NCBI RefSeq assembly: GCF_026094475.1
Contig: NZ_JAPELL010000002.1
Location: forward strand, 1-64,000
From: Homoserinimonas sedimenticola
GTDB lineage: Bacteria; Actinomycetota; Actinomycetes; Actinomycetales; Microbacteriaceae
Direction: 5' to 3'
DNA: 64,000 bases
A program made the translations under genes and the position numbers. Below the pieces are notes generated by a model that was given only the letters and a program-made list of their open reading frames with translations, ran no database searches and was not told the DNA's origin. Of this stretch, positions 41,926 through 50,601 are shown piece by piece. Each line of letters starts with the position of its first letter. Position 1 is the first letter of the stretch.

Positions 41926-43044
41926 ATGACAGAAGAGATCCGCAAGGGACTCGCCGGTGTTGTCGTCGACACGACGGCGATCTCGAAGGTGAACCCCGAG
42001 AGCAACTCGCTGCTCTACCGCGGCTACCCCGTGCAGGAGCTTGCGGCGCAGTGCACCTTCGAGGAGGTCGCCTACCTGCTCTGGCACGGAGAGCTGCCGA
42101 CACCCGGGCAGTTGGAGGAGTTCCAGGAGCTTGAGCGCCGGCTGCGACCCCTCGACCACCGCACGAAGCGGGTGATCGACGAGCTGCCCACGACCGCGCA
42201 TCCCATGGATGTCGTGCGCACCGCGGTGAGCGTCATCGGGGCGACCGACCCCACTCTGCTGGAGCCGAACGGCATCGCCGACCGCAAGTACAACGAGGGC
42301 CGCGCCGTGTACCTGCTCGCGCAGTTGCCCGCCATTGTCGCGTACGACCAGCGCCGCCGCCGCGGCGAGGAACTCGTCGAACCGCGGGACGACCTCGGCT
42401 ACTCCGCGAACTTTCTCCACATGACCTTCGGCGAGGTGCCCGAGGCGGTTGTCGTCGAGGCCTTCGACGTGTCGATGATCCTCTACGCCGAGCACTCCTT
42501 CAACGCGTCGACCTTCACCGCTCGCGTCATCACGAGCACCCTGAGCGAGCTCTACAGTGCGGTTGTGGGGGCGATCGGCGCGCTCAAGGGTCCGCTGCAC
42601 GGCGGCGCCAACGAGGCCGTCATGCACGTCTTCGAGGAGATCGTCATCCCCGAGAGGGTGGAGGACTGGCTTGAGGAGGCCCTCGCCGCGAAGCGCAAGA
42701 TCATGGGCTTCGGTCACCGGGTCTACAAGAACGGCGACTCGCGCGTGCCCACCATGAAGGCCGCGCTCGACACCCTCATCCAGCACTACGACCGGCCGGA
42801 GATGGCGGAGCTCTACGATCGCCTCGAGGCGGCGATGGATGCTCGCAAGGGCATCAAGCCCAACCTCGACTACCCGAGCGGGCCGGCGTATCACCTCATG
42901 GGTTTCGACACCGAGATGTTCACCCCGCTCTTCGTCGCGGCCCGCGTCGCAGGCTGGACGGCGCACATCATGGAGCAGATGGAGTCGAACGCGCTCATCC
43001 GGCCGCTCAGCGCCTACAGCGGGCCCGACGAGCGCCACGTGTGA
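41926..43044 (+). CDS. prpC: 2-methylcitrate synthase / citrate synthase
   Basis: 372 residues of type II citrate synthase. EHSFNASTFTARVITST, LKGPLHGGANEAVM and IMGFGHRVYKNGDSRVP carry the three active-site histidine regions; the C-terminus has the conserved Arg/Asp loops. It condenses propionyl-CoA with oxaloacetate. AGAAGGAG precedes the ATG. It ends the regulator-prpD-prpB-prpC operon; no acyl-CoA synthetase (prpE) is present here. Confidence 0.93.
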   Translation: MTEEIRKGLAGVVVDTTAISKVNPESNSLLYRGYPVQELAAQCTFEEVAYLLWHGELPTPGQLEEFQELERRLRPLDHRTKRVIDELPTTAHPMDVVRTAVSVIGATDPTLLEPNGIADRKYNEGRAVYLLAQLPAIVAYDQRRRRGEELVEPRDDLGYSANFLHMTFGEVPEAVVVEAFDVSMILYAEHSFNASTFTARVITSTLSELYSAVVGAIGALKGPLHGGANEAVMHVFEEIVIPERVEDWLEEALAAKRKIMGFGHRVYKNGDSRVPTMKAALDTLIQHYDRPEMAELYDRLEAAMDARKGIKPNLDYPSGPAYHLMGFDTEMFTPLFVAARVAGWTAHIMEQMESNALIRPLSAYSGPDERHV

Positions 43045-43087
43045 CGAGCCCCTGAATCTCGGAGGCAAACGGTGGCACGATGAAGAG

Positions 43088-43915
43088 ATGACGATCCCCA
43101 CCATCTCCCTCAACTCAGGCCGCGACATCCCCCAGCTTGGCTTCGGCGTCTTCCAGGTCGACCCGGCTGAGACGGAGCGCATCGTCAGTGAGGCGCTTGA
43201 GGCCGGCTACCGCCACATCGACACGGCGGCGATCTACGGCAATGAGGAGGGCGTGGGGCGCGCGATCGCGAAGTCCGGCATCCCGCGCGAGGAGCTCTTC
43301 ATCACGACGAAGCAGTGGATCACGGAGCAGTCCGCTGACCGCTCGCGCGCCGCGATCGAGTCGAGCCTCGAGAAGCTCGGTCTCGAGAGCGTCGACCTCT
43401 ACCTCATCCACTGGCCGGCGCCCGCCCACGGGCTCTACGTGGAGTCCTGGCGAGCGCTCGAGCAGTTCCAGTCCGAGGGGCTGACCGCTTCCATCGGCGT
43501 CTCCAACTTCCTCGTCCCCCACCTAGAGAAACTGCTCGACGAGACGGATGTCACACCAGCCGTCAACCAGATCGAGTTGCACCCGGCGTACCAGCAGCCC
43601 GGCGTCGTGGCGTTCTGCCGCGAGCAGGGGATCGCGGTCGAAGCATGGGCGCCGCTCGGCCAGGGCAAGTACCCGCTCTTCGAGGAGGCAGCCGTTGCGG
43701 ATGCTGCGGAAGCTCACGGCAAGACCCCAGCGCAGGTCGTCATCCGCTGGCACCTGCAGAGCGGACACATCGTCTTTCCCAAGTCGAACCACGCGGAGCG
43801 CATGGCCGAGAACTTCGACGTCGTCGACTTCGAATTGAGCGAGGGTGAGGTCTCGGCCATCACCGCCCTCGAGCGTGACGGTCGCGTGGGCAGCCACCCC
43901 GAAGACTTCAACTAG
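43088..43915 (+). CDS. Aldo/keto reductase (2,5-diketo-D-gluconate reductase type)
   Basis: 275 residues, full AKR5-like barrel: IPQLGFGVFQVDP, GYRHIDTAAIYGNEEGVGRAI (Asp, Tyr), FITTKQW (Lys), VDLYLIHWPAP (His), GVSNFLVPHLEKLL, IVFPKSNHAERMAENF. NADPH-dependent carbonyl reduction, sugar or dicarbonyl substrates by family. Probably separate from the prp operon (43-nt gap); GAAGAG acts as ribosome-binding site. Confidence 0.93.
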   Translation: MTIPTISLNSGRDIPQLGFGVFQVDPAETERIVSEALEAGYRHIDTAAIYGNEEGVGRAIAKSGIPREELFITTKQWITEQSADRSRAAIESSLEKLGLESVDLYLIHWPAPAHGLYVESWRALEQFQSEGLTASIGVSNFLVPHLEKLLDETDVTPAVNQIELHPAYQQPGVVAFCREQGIAVEAWAPLGQGKYPLFEEAAVADAAEAHGKTPAQVVIRWHLQSGHIVFPKSNHAERMAENFDVVDFELSEGEVSAITALERDGRVGSHPEDFN

Positions 43916-43978
43916 AGTTCTCTTCAGCACCATCCCCTCCGATTGGCGGCCGATGTCGGCCCCGAGCCGAAAGCCCGC

Positions 43979-44764
43979 ATGCCCACTCGCCCCACGAGCA
44001 TCCTGTTCCTCTCCCTCATCGGTCTCCTCGCGGGATTCTTCTCGGGCCTCTTCGGTGTCGGCGGTGGCGTCATCATCGTGCCGCTGCTCGTCATGCTGCT
44101 GAACTTCCAGCAGCGCCGGGCAAGCGGAACCTCTCTCACGGCGATCCTGCCGACCGCGATCGCCGGCTCGATCGGCTACGCCGTCAACGGCGACGTGGAC
44201 TGGGTCGTTGCGGGGTGCCTCGCGTTCGGCGCCATCTTCGGCTCGATCATTGGAACGTCGCTCCTCGCGCGCATCCCGCAACTGTGGTTGCGCTGGGGCT
44301 TCATCGGCTTCCTCGCGGTCATGGCGGTGAGCCTCTTTGTGACGGTGCCCGATCGCGGTGGCAACGTCGAATACACGGTCGTGACGATCCTCGGTCTCAT
44401 CGGGGTCGGTCTCTTCACAGGCATCCTGTCGGGCCTTCTCGGCGTGGGCGGCGGTGTAGTCGTCGTGCCCATCATGATCTTGGTGTTCGGCATGGGCGAC
44501 CTGGTGGCGAAGGGGTCCTCGCTGCTCATGATGATCCCGACATCAATCACAGGCACTCTCAACAACGTGCGCAACGGCAACAGCGACCTACGGGCGGCAG
44601 CCGTCATCGGGCTCTTCGCGATCCCCGCATCGTTCGGCGGCATCGCGGTTGCGGGGCTCGTGCCGCCGCAGGTCGCGAGTATCCTTTTCGGTCTGTTCCT
44701 CGTATTCACTGCAGTGCAGTTGGCGATGCGGGCGATACGCCAGGCTCGAGAGAACCGCTCCTAG
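43979..44764 (+). CDS. Sulfite exporter TauE/SafE family protein
   Basis: 261 residues with about eight membrane helices and the two signature repeats GLLAGFFSGLFGVGGGVIIVPLL and GLFTGILSGLLGVGGGVVVVPIM. Family members export sulfite, sulfoacetate or related organic anions; the substrate here is unknown. ATG 43979 starts in front of the first helix; an upstream TTG (43943) would add 12 polar residues. The stop overlaps the convergent pdxH by 4 nt. Confidence 0.9.
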   Translation: MPTRPTSILFLSLIGLLAGFFSGLFGVGGGVIIVPLLVMLLNFQQRRASGTSLTAILPTAIAGSIGYAVNGDVDWVVAGCLAFGAIFGSIIGTSLLARIPQLWLRWGFIGFLAVMAVSLFVTVPDRGGNVEYTVVTILGLIGVGLFTGILSGLLGVGGGVVVVPIMILVFGMGDLVAKGSSLLMMIPTSITGTLNNVRNGNSDLRAAAVIGLFAIPASFGGIAVAGLVPPQVASILFGLFLVFTAVQLAMRAIRQARENRS

Positions 44765-45396
44765 GGCTGAAGTCGCTCGTGCGACCAACCGTCGTCGCTG
44801 CGCGCGTAGCGCAGGCGCCGGTGCAGGCGATGCGCGGTGCCGTGCCAGAACTCGATGACATCGGGCTCCAGACGGTAGCCGAACCAGCCTTCCGGGCGCG
44901 GCAGCGGGGTTGCGGATGCCGCGAGCTCCGCCGCCCGCACCACGAGGTCGGTCGGGTCGTCGAGCGGTTCGCTCTGGCGGGACGCGATCGCGGAGGCCTG
45001 TGAGGCGATAGGGCGCACGGCGAAGAGCGCGTCGGATTCCTCCACGCTGAGCCGCCGCACGGCGCCCTCAAGGCGGAGCTGCTGTTGCGTTTCCCGCCAG
45101 TAGATGCTCATCGCCCCGCGCGGCCTGGCCGCGAGCTCGCGCCCCTTGCGGCTTGTGCTCGTCGTCGTGAACGTCACCCCGCCCGCGTCAACCCGCTTGA
45201 GCAGCACCATGCGGTTGGAGGGCGACCCCGAGGCATCCGTCGTCGCGAGGGCGGCGGCGAGGTACTCGGGGATTCCGAGCCGCTCGGCGCGCTCGAACCA
45301 CTCGAGCAGGAGAGGGCCGGGGTCGAGTGGCGGCAGGTCGAACTCGGGGAGAGTGAGGTCGGGTTCGCCTGGGGCGGGGGCGGGCACATCGCTCAT
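44761..45396 (-). CDS. pdxH: Pyridoxamine 5'-phosphate oxidase
   Basis: 211 residues. NRMVLLKRVDAGGVTFTTTSTSRKGREL, the GAMSIYWRETQQQLRLEGAVRRL flavin/PLP-binding core, and the C-terminal RLHRRLRYAR strand (usual R-L-x-R-x-x-Y/F-x-R) identify PdxH, which oxidises PNP or PMP to PLP using FMN. ATG 45396 lies 6 nt after TAGCAT and 34 nt from the divergent DUF255 start. Confidence 0.92.
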   Translation of the reverse strand: MSDVPAPAPGEPDLTLPEFDLPPLDPGPLLLEWFERAERLGIPEYLAAALATTDASGSPSNRMVLLKRVDAGGVTFTTTSTSRKGRELAARPRGAMSIYWRETQQQLRLEGAVRRLSVEESDALFAVRPIASQASAIASRQSEPLDDPTDLVVRAAELAASATPLPRPEGWFGYRLEPDVIEFWHGTAHRLHRRLRYARSDDGWSHERLQP

Positions 45397-45402
45397 GCGC
45401 CC

Positions 45403-45408
45403 ATGCTA
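45403..45408 (-). promoter_or_regulatory. Putative leaderless -10 element for pdxH
   Basis: TAGCAT on the minus strand, 6 nt before the pdxH ATG. Its expected -35 region (about 45426-45431) falls on the start codon of the divergent gene. Confidence 0.55.
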
Positions 45409-45417
45409 GGTCGGGCG

Positions 45418-45423
45418 TAGCGT
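45418..45423 (+). promoter_or_regulatory. Putative leaderless -10 element for the DUF255 gene
   Basis: TAGCGT, 7 nt before ATG 45431. Its expected -35 region (about 45395-45400) covers the pdxH start codon. Confidence 0.55.
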
Positions 45424-45430
45424 GGACAGC

Positions 45431-47248
45431 ATGGCGAATCGACTGGCGAATGCTGTGAGCCCCTACCTGCGCGGCCACGCCGACAATCCCGTGGACTGGT
45501 GGCCGTGGGGCGACGAGCCCTTCGCGGAGGCCCGGCGGCGCGACGTGCCCGTCATGGTGTCGATCGGCTACGCGACCTGCCACTGGTGTCATGTGATGGC
45601 GCGCGAGAGTTTCAGCGATCCGGAGATCGCCGCCGTACTCGCGGAGCGTTTCGTCTCGGTCAAGGTCGACCGGGAGGAGCATCCGGATGTCGACGCCTCG
45701 CACCTTGCGGCGGCGAGCGCCTTCACGCAGCAGCTGGGCTGGCCGCTCACGGTCTTCGTCACGCCGGAGGGGCGCGCCTTCTATGCGGGCACCTATTTTC
45801 CGCCCCGACCGGTGCAGGGGCATCCGTCGTTCCGGCAGATCCTCGACGCCGTGCACGATGCGTGGGTGAACCGGAGGGCGGAGGTTGAGCAGAATGCCGC
45901 GGCCGTCGCGCAGGCGATCGCCGCGTCATCCGCCGTCGAGCCGGGCGAAATCCCCACCGACTTGGCCCCCGTCGTCGCGAATCTCGCCCAGCACGAGGAT
46001 GCCGAGTTCGGCGGCTTCGGCGCGGCCCCCAAGTTCCCCGTCGCGCCCGTGCTCAACTTTCTGCTCTCGACCCCAGCGGGCGAAGAGCTAGGGCGTCGCA
46101 CTCTGGAACTCATCGCCGCCTCGCCCCTGCGCGACCCGGTCGAGGGCGGCTTCTTCCGCTACGGCACGATGCGCGACTGGTCGGATCCGCACTACGAGCG
46201 CATGCTCTACGACAACGCGCAGCTGCTCGACGCCTACACTCGCACGGGCGACCTGGAGACGGCGAGCGGCATCGTCGGGTTCCTCACGAGCGTCATGCAG
46301 CTGCCGAGCGGGGGGTTCGCCTCGGCGCAGGACAGTGAGAGCGTGATCGACGGGCAGCGCTCCGAGGGTGGCTACTACCGGGCGGATGCCGCGGCTCGCG
46401 CCTCCCTCCAGCCGCCCGCCCTCGATGAGAAGGTGCTCGCCGGCTGGAACGGACTCACGATTGGCGCCCTCGCTCACGCAGCCTTCGTCTTCGACCGGCC
46501 CGAATGGGCGGATGCCGCGTGCCGCGCCGCCGACCACCTGCTCGACTTCCACGTGCTCGGTGCCGATTCGTCGAGTGGCCGCCTCGTGCGCGCGTCGATC
46601 GAGGGTCGCCGTTCCGACGCGGCCGCCACGCTCGAGGACTACGGCATGCTCGCGGGCGGACTCCTGCGCCTCGCCCTCACGACGGGCGAGGCGCGCTACG
46701 CGAGCGCCGGGCGACGCCTGCTCGACGCGACGCTGGGCGCGGGCGGTTTCACGGTGCCCGGCGGGGTTGACCCGACCCTTCGCGCCCACGGGCTCGACGT
46801 TGCGGGGGACCCCTCGGAGGGCGCCTACCCGTCGGGAGTGAGCGCCTGCGCGCATGCGGCGCTGACCCTCCACGAGCTGACGGGGGAGGCGCGGTACCGC
46901 GAGGCGGCTGCGGCCGCGGCATCCGCCGTCGTCGGATACGCGCAGGCCAACCCCGTGGCCTTCGGCGCCAGCTGGGAACTCATGGCACGGCTCGCGGGAG
47001 CGCACGAGCAGCTCATCGTGGTGACGCCGTCACGTCCCGACGCGTCAGAACTCACCGCAGCTGCCCGCCGGCACCCTGCCGCGCTGGCCGCCGTCGTGAC
47101 GGAGGGGGAGGCATCCGCGCTGGCCGAAGCGGGCTTCGCGCTGTTCGAGGCCCGCACGACGATCGAGGGCCGGGCGACCGCCTACCTGTGCCGGGACCTC
47201 GTCTGCCGGCTGCCCGTGACGGATGCCGCGGCCCTCGCAGACGCGTGA
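45431..47248 (+). CDS. Thioredoxin-domain protein, DUF255/YyaL family
   Basis: 605 residues. [29 protein letters not shown] and the CxxC site C50-H-W-C53 ([16 protein letters not shown]) form the N-terminal thioredoxin-like domain; the rest is an alpha/alpha-toroid resembling N-acylglucosamine epimerases ([36 protein letters not shown]). Function of the family (SPATA20 relatives) is unclear. ATG 45431 starts the family's usual N-terminus; the GTG three codons upstream would lie inside the -10 hexamer. Confidence 0.93.
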   Translation: MANRLANAVSPYLRGHADNPVDWWPWGDEPFAEARRRDVPVMVSIGYATCHWCHVMARESFSDPEIAAVLAERFVSVKVDREEHPDVDASHLAAASAFTQQLGWPLTVFVTPEGRAFYAGTYFPPRPVQGHPSFRQILDAVHDAWVNRRAEVEQNAAAVAQAIAASSAVEPGEIPTDLAPVVANLAQHEDAEFGGFGAAPKFPVAPVLNFLLSTPAGEELGRRTLELIAASPLRDPVEGGFFRYGTMRDWSDPHYERMLYDNAQLLDAYTRTGDLETASGIVGFLTSVMQLPSGGFASAQDSESVIDGQRSEGGYYRADAAARASLQPPALDEKVLAGWNGLTIGALAHAAFVFDRPEWADAACRAADHLLDFHVLGADSSSGRLVRASIEGRRSDAAATLEDYGMLAGGLLRLALTTGEARYASAGRRLLDATLGAGGFTVPGGVDPTLRAHGLDVAGDPSEGAYPSGVSACAHAALTLHELTGEARYREAAAAAASAVVGYAQANPVAFGASWELMARLAGAHEQLIVVTPSRPDASELTAAARRHPAALAAVVTEGEASALAEAGFALFEARTTIEGRATAYLCRDLVCRLPVTDAAALADA

Positions 47249-47253
47249 GGCCG

Positions 47254-48096
47254 CTACTTGACGCTTCCGCTTGTGAGCCCCTCGACTAGCCACCGCTGCA
47301 TGACCGTCGCGAGCGCGAAGAGCGGCAGGATGCCGATGACCGCGGCCGCCGCGATCTTGCCCGTGTGGGCGAGGCGCTCGCCGAGAAAGAGCGAGAGCAC
47401 GACGGTGAGCGTCTGCGAGTCGGCGCTCTGCGTGAGGAAGGTCGCGAGCAGGAACTCGTGATAGTTGAGGATCGCGACGATGATGCCGACCGCGACGAGG
47501 GCCGGGGCGACGAGCGGCGTGACGATCGACAGCAGCACGCGCCAGGAGCCGGCGCCGTCGAGCTGCGCCGCCTCATCGATTTCGATCGGCAACTTGCGGA
47601 TGAAGCCCTCGAGCAGCCACACGGCGACCGGAATGTTGACGAGAGCGTAGACGATCGTGAGACCGGCGAGGGTGTTGGCGAGGTCGAGGGTGCGCAGGAG
47701 GGTCATGATGGGGATGACCGCGACGATGGGCGGGAGCAGCCACGGGCTCATGAGCGTGGCGGCCAGAGTGCGGCCGCCCGTGCGGTAGCGCACGATCGCC
47801 CAGGCGCCCGGGAGAGCGAACGCAAGTGTCAGGGCGGCGCCCAGCACGGCGGCGATGAACGAGTTGAGGATGGCGCGCGGGATGGGGGAGCCCGCGAGGA
47901 CATCGGCCCAGTTCTGCCACTTCGGGTCAGCGCTCACGACGATGCCCGAGGTGATCTCGGCCCTGTCCATGAGCGACACCGACACGAGGTAGAGGAGCGG
48001 CACGAGCGTGAAGACGAGGCCGACGGCGAGCGTCGCGGTGGCCAGGCCAGAGCGACTGTTAACGGCACTCTGACGGGCGATGCGGGCGAGAGTCAC
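47254..48096 (-). CDS. ABC transporter permease, MalG type
   Basis: 280 residues with six membrane helices. The EAA loop EIDEAAQLDGAGSWRVLLSIVTPLVAPAL couples it to an ATPase. It belongs to the CUT1 carbohydrate-importer permeases. The start overlaps the stop of the MalF-type gene by 4 nt. No ATPase gene is present; CUT1 importers of actinobacteria often share one ATPase (MsmK) encoded elsewhere. Confidence 0.92.
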   Translation of the reverse strand: MTLARIARQSAVNSRSGLATATLAVGLVFTLVPLLYLVSVSLMDRAEITSGIVVSADPKWQNWADVLAGSPIPRAILNSFIAAVLGAALTLAFALPGAWAIVRYRTGGRTLAATLMSPWLLPPIVAVIPIMTLLRTLDLANTLAGLTIVYALVNIPVAVWLLEGFIRKLPIEIDEAAQLDGAGSWRVLLSIVTPLVAPALVAVGIIVAILNYHEFLLATFLTQSADSQTLTVVLSLFLGERLAHTGKIAAAAVIGILPLFALATVMQRWLVEGLTSGSVK

Positions 48097-49070
48097 TGCT
48101 GGAGCCTCCGGGTGATGACGGCGACCGGGATCGTGACGAGCGTCACAACGAGGGCGAAGAGGAGGGTGATGGCGGCCGCGCGGCCCACGTCGAACTGCTG
48201 CAGCGCGGCCTGGTAGATCAGGTAGGAGGGGGTGGTGGTCGACTGGCCGGGACCGCCCGAGGTCATGAGCACGATGAGGTCAAAGGCCTTGAATGCGATG
48301 ACGAGCCTGATGAAGAACACCGCCCCGATGACGCCGCGGATCGCCGGGAGGGTCACGTGGGCGAAGAGGCGGATGCCGTGAGCCCCGTCGAGGGCGGCGG
48401 CCTCGCGCACCTCGGGGTCCATGCCGAGGAGCGCCGCGAAGACGAGGAGGGTCACGAGGGGAGTCCACTCCCACACGTCGGCGATCGCGATCGCCGGCAA
48501 CGCCCAGTCGGTCGACGACAGGAGCGAAAGAGGAGGACCTGAGTAGCCGAAGAAGCGCGTGACGGTGTCGAGCAGGCCCCCCGAGGGGTTGAAGATGAGC
48601 TTCCAAACAATGCCGACGACGACGGGCGGGGTGATGAGCGGCAGCAGGAGGAGAGTGCGCACGACCGAGCCCGCGCCCACCGTCCGGTGGAGCGCAACGG
48701 CCACGGCGACGCCCAGGGTCACGCTTACGACCGTGACACCCGCGGCATAGACGCTGCTTCGCACGAGGGAGGCGACGACATCCGTGTCGGCGATCGCCCG
48801 TGTGATGTTGTCTGCGCCTACCCATTCTTGGAACGGTCTGCCCAGACTCGACTCACTCAGGGCGGCGGCGATGATGAAGAGGAGCGGGAAGGCACCGAGC
48901 ACGAGCAGCGAGAGCACGCTCGGGGAGACGAAGATGCGATGCGCCCAGGCGCTCCGCCGCCGCGACGAAGGACGTCGCGACGGCGGAACCTCAGCGGTGC
49001 GGGGTGCAGCCGGCGGCGGGGCCGCCGGGCTGTGTTCCGCGGGCCGCGAGAGGGTGGAGCTGTCAGCCAA
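48093..49070 (-). CDS. ABC transporter permease, MalF type
   Basis: 325 residues. A proline/serine-rich cytoplasmic N-terminus of about 45 residues, then six membrane helices with the EAA loop EVREAAALDGAHGIRLFAHVTLPAIRG. The TTG at 49070 starts within the end of the solute-binding gene (TTGGCTGA, 8-nt overlap); the longer frame upstream only covers that gene. CUT1 importer subunit, coupled to both neighbours. Confidence 0.9.
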   Translation of the reverse strand: MADSSTLSRPAEHSPAAPPPAAPRTAEVPPSRRPSSRRRSAWAHRIFVSPSVLSLLVLGAFPLLFIIAAALSESSLGRPFQEWVGADNITRAIADTDVVASLVRSSVYAAGVTVVSVTLGVAVAVALHRTVGAGSVVRTLLLLPLITPPVVVGIVWKLIFNPSGGLLDTVTRFFGYSGPPLSLLSSTDWALPAIAIADVWEWTPLVTLLVFAALLGMDPEVREAAALDGAHGIRLFAHVTLPAIRGVIGAVFFIRLVIAFKAFDLIVLMTSGGPGQSTTTPSYLIYQAALQQFDVGRAAAITLLFALVVTLVTIPVAVITRRLQQ

Positions 49071-50376
49071 GGAGCTCTTCCCATTCGCTCTGCACGCGGT
49101 CGAGGGTCTCCTTGGCGGTGCCGTCGCCCGCGAGGTACTTGGCGAGCTCGTCGACGAGCACCTGGGCGGCCTGGCCTGCGTTCTCTCCCGTGGGCCACGC
49201 GAGAGCACCGCTCAGGGTCGCGCGGTTGACCTCCTGCAGCTCGGGGTACTGCTCGCCGTAGCTGTCGCTCTCGAGCGAGCTCACGCGGTTGGGGTCGATG
49301 CCCGTTGGCGGCAGGGAGGTGAGGAGCGCCTCGTTGACCTCCGACGACGAGGCCCACTTGATGAAGTCCTTGGCGAGCTCGGTCTTGTCGGTGTTTCCCG
49401 CGATCACCCAGGTGAAGCCGGCGACGAGCGATGCGCGGGACTCAACGGATGCGTCGCCGACGGGGAGCGTCACGACACCCCACTTGTCCGCCACGAGCGA
49501 GCCCGTGTTGGGGTCCTGCGAGCCGACGCCGAGGTCTGTCCAGTTCTCGATGAAGGCGACCTTGCCGTTGAACCAGGCCGCGTTGCCCTCGCCGAATGCC
49601 GTCTCGGCCGGCGTCGGGAGAGCGTGCTCCGAGATGTCGCGCAGCGACTCGGCGGCCGCGATCGCCTCGGGAGAGTTGATGGAGGGCTTGCCGTCGGCGC
49701 CGACGAACTCCCCGCCGAAGCCGGCCAGTCGATTGGCGAAGCTGGCGCCGAGGATGAGCGGCGACTTCTGGCCGAACACGGCCGCGCCATAGACGCCGTT
49801 CGCGCTCTCGTTCTCGGTGATGGCCTTCGCCTGGGCGACGTATTCGTCCCACGTGGCAGGCGGCTCGGTGAAGCCGTTCCGCTCGAGGATCTCCTTGTTG
49901 TAGAAGAGCACATGGGTGTCGCCGTCGAAGGGGAGGCCATAGCGCTTGCCCGCGACGAGCGTGTACGGGTCGTAGATGTCGGGGATGAAGTCTTCGGTGT
50001 CGATCTCGTCGTCGGACTCGATCCACTCGCTGAGGTCCTGGATCGAGCCGTCCGCCGCGAGGTCGCCGATCGAGACATACCAGGGGGCGGCGACGTCGAT
50101 CGTGTTGGCGCCCGACTGCTGGTCGAGGCTCAGCTTGGCCCCGATCTCGTCGTAGGGCACGATGACGGGGTTGATGCTCACGCCCGTCTTCTTCTCGTAC
50201 TCATCCTTCAGCCACTGCGAGGCGCCCTCGTGCGAGGAGATGAGCAGCACAGTGAGTTCCTCATCGCCAGCTCCCGTCTCTCCCGATGCGGGCGAGGTGC
50301 ACGCGGAGAGCGCGAGCGCGCCGACGGCGGCGAAGGTGAGGGCTGTCCACGTGGCGGGACGGGGTGATCGTGACAT
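49063..50376 (-). CDS. Extracellular solute-binding protein, family 1 (lipoprotein)
   Basis: 437 residues. Signal peptide with lipobox LSAC (C26), then an acidic linker and the type 1 fold: LTVLLISSHEGASQWLKDEYEKKTGVSINP..., PWYVSIGDLAADGSIQDLSEWIESDD, KRYGLPFDGDTHVLFYNKEIL, WDEYVAQAKAITE. Ligands of family 1 are mostly oligosaccharides or polyols; none can be named. The ATG has AGGAG 7 nt upstream. It heads a three-gene importer operon, diverging from the monooxygenase operon. Confidence 0.92.
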   Translation of the reverse strand: MSRSPRPATWTALTFAAVGALALSACTSPASGETGAGDEELTVLLISSHEGASQWLKDEYEKKTGVSINPVIVPYDEIGAKLSLDQQSGANTIDVAAPWYVSIGDLAADGSIQDLSEWIESDDEIDTEDFIPDIYDPYTLVAGKRYGLPFDGDTHVLFYNKEILERNGFTEPPATWDEYVAQAKAITENESANGVYGAAVFGQKSPLILGASFANRLAGFGGEFVGADGKPSINSPEAIAAAESLRDISEHALPTPAETAFGEGNAAWFNGKVAFIENWTDLGVGSQDPNTGSLVADKWGVVTLPVGDASVESRASLVAGFTWVIAGNTDKTELAKDFIKWASSSEVNEALLTSLPPTGIDPNRVSSLESDSYGEQYPELQEVNRATLSGALAWPTGENAGQAAQVLVDELAKYLAGDGTAKETLDRVQSEWEELLG

Positions 50377-50460
50377 CGGTGCTCCTGTATCGGGTCGGAC
50401 GCTGTGAGAAGTGACCACACGCTATTCGGCTGCGCATCCGGTCCGTTCCTGTGTGTCGCA

Positions 50461-50498
50461 GCGTGACCTTCTGTTGCGTTGCGTGACGCCGTGTTGCG
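50461..50498. repeat. Two direct repeats GCGTGAC-N4-TGTTGCG in the divergent control region
   Basis: Copies at 50461-50478 and 50481-50498, 20 bp apart (two helical turns), between the solute-binding and monooxygenase genes. A near-copy (GCGTTAC-N4-TGTTGCG) lies upstream of metY at 59088-59105. Spacing and placement suit a regulator shared by both operons. Confidence 0.5.
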
Positions 50499-50601
50499 CC
50501 ACTGTTACGTGCAGTGCGGACCGAGCAGGGCGGCGGCGGTAGCGTCCTGCCACCGGCGCACATCGGCGCCCCGATCACCACCTTGAGCACCAGGAGTCAC
50601 C

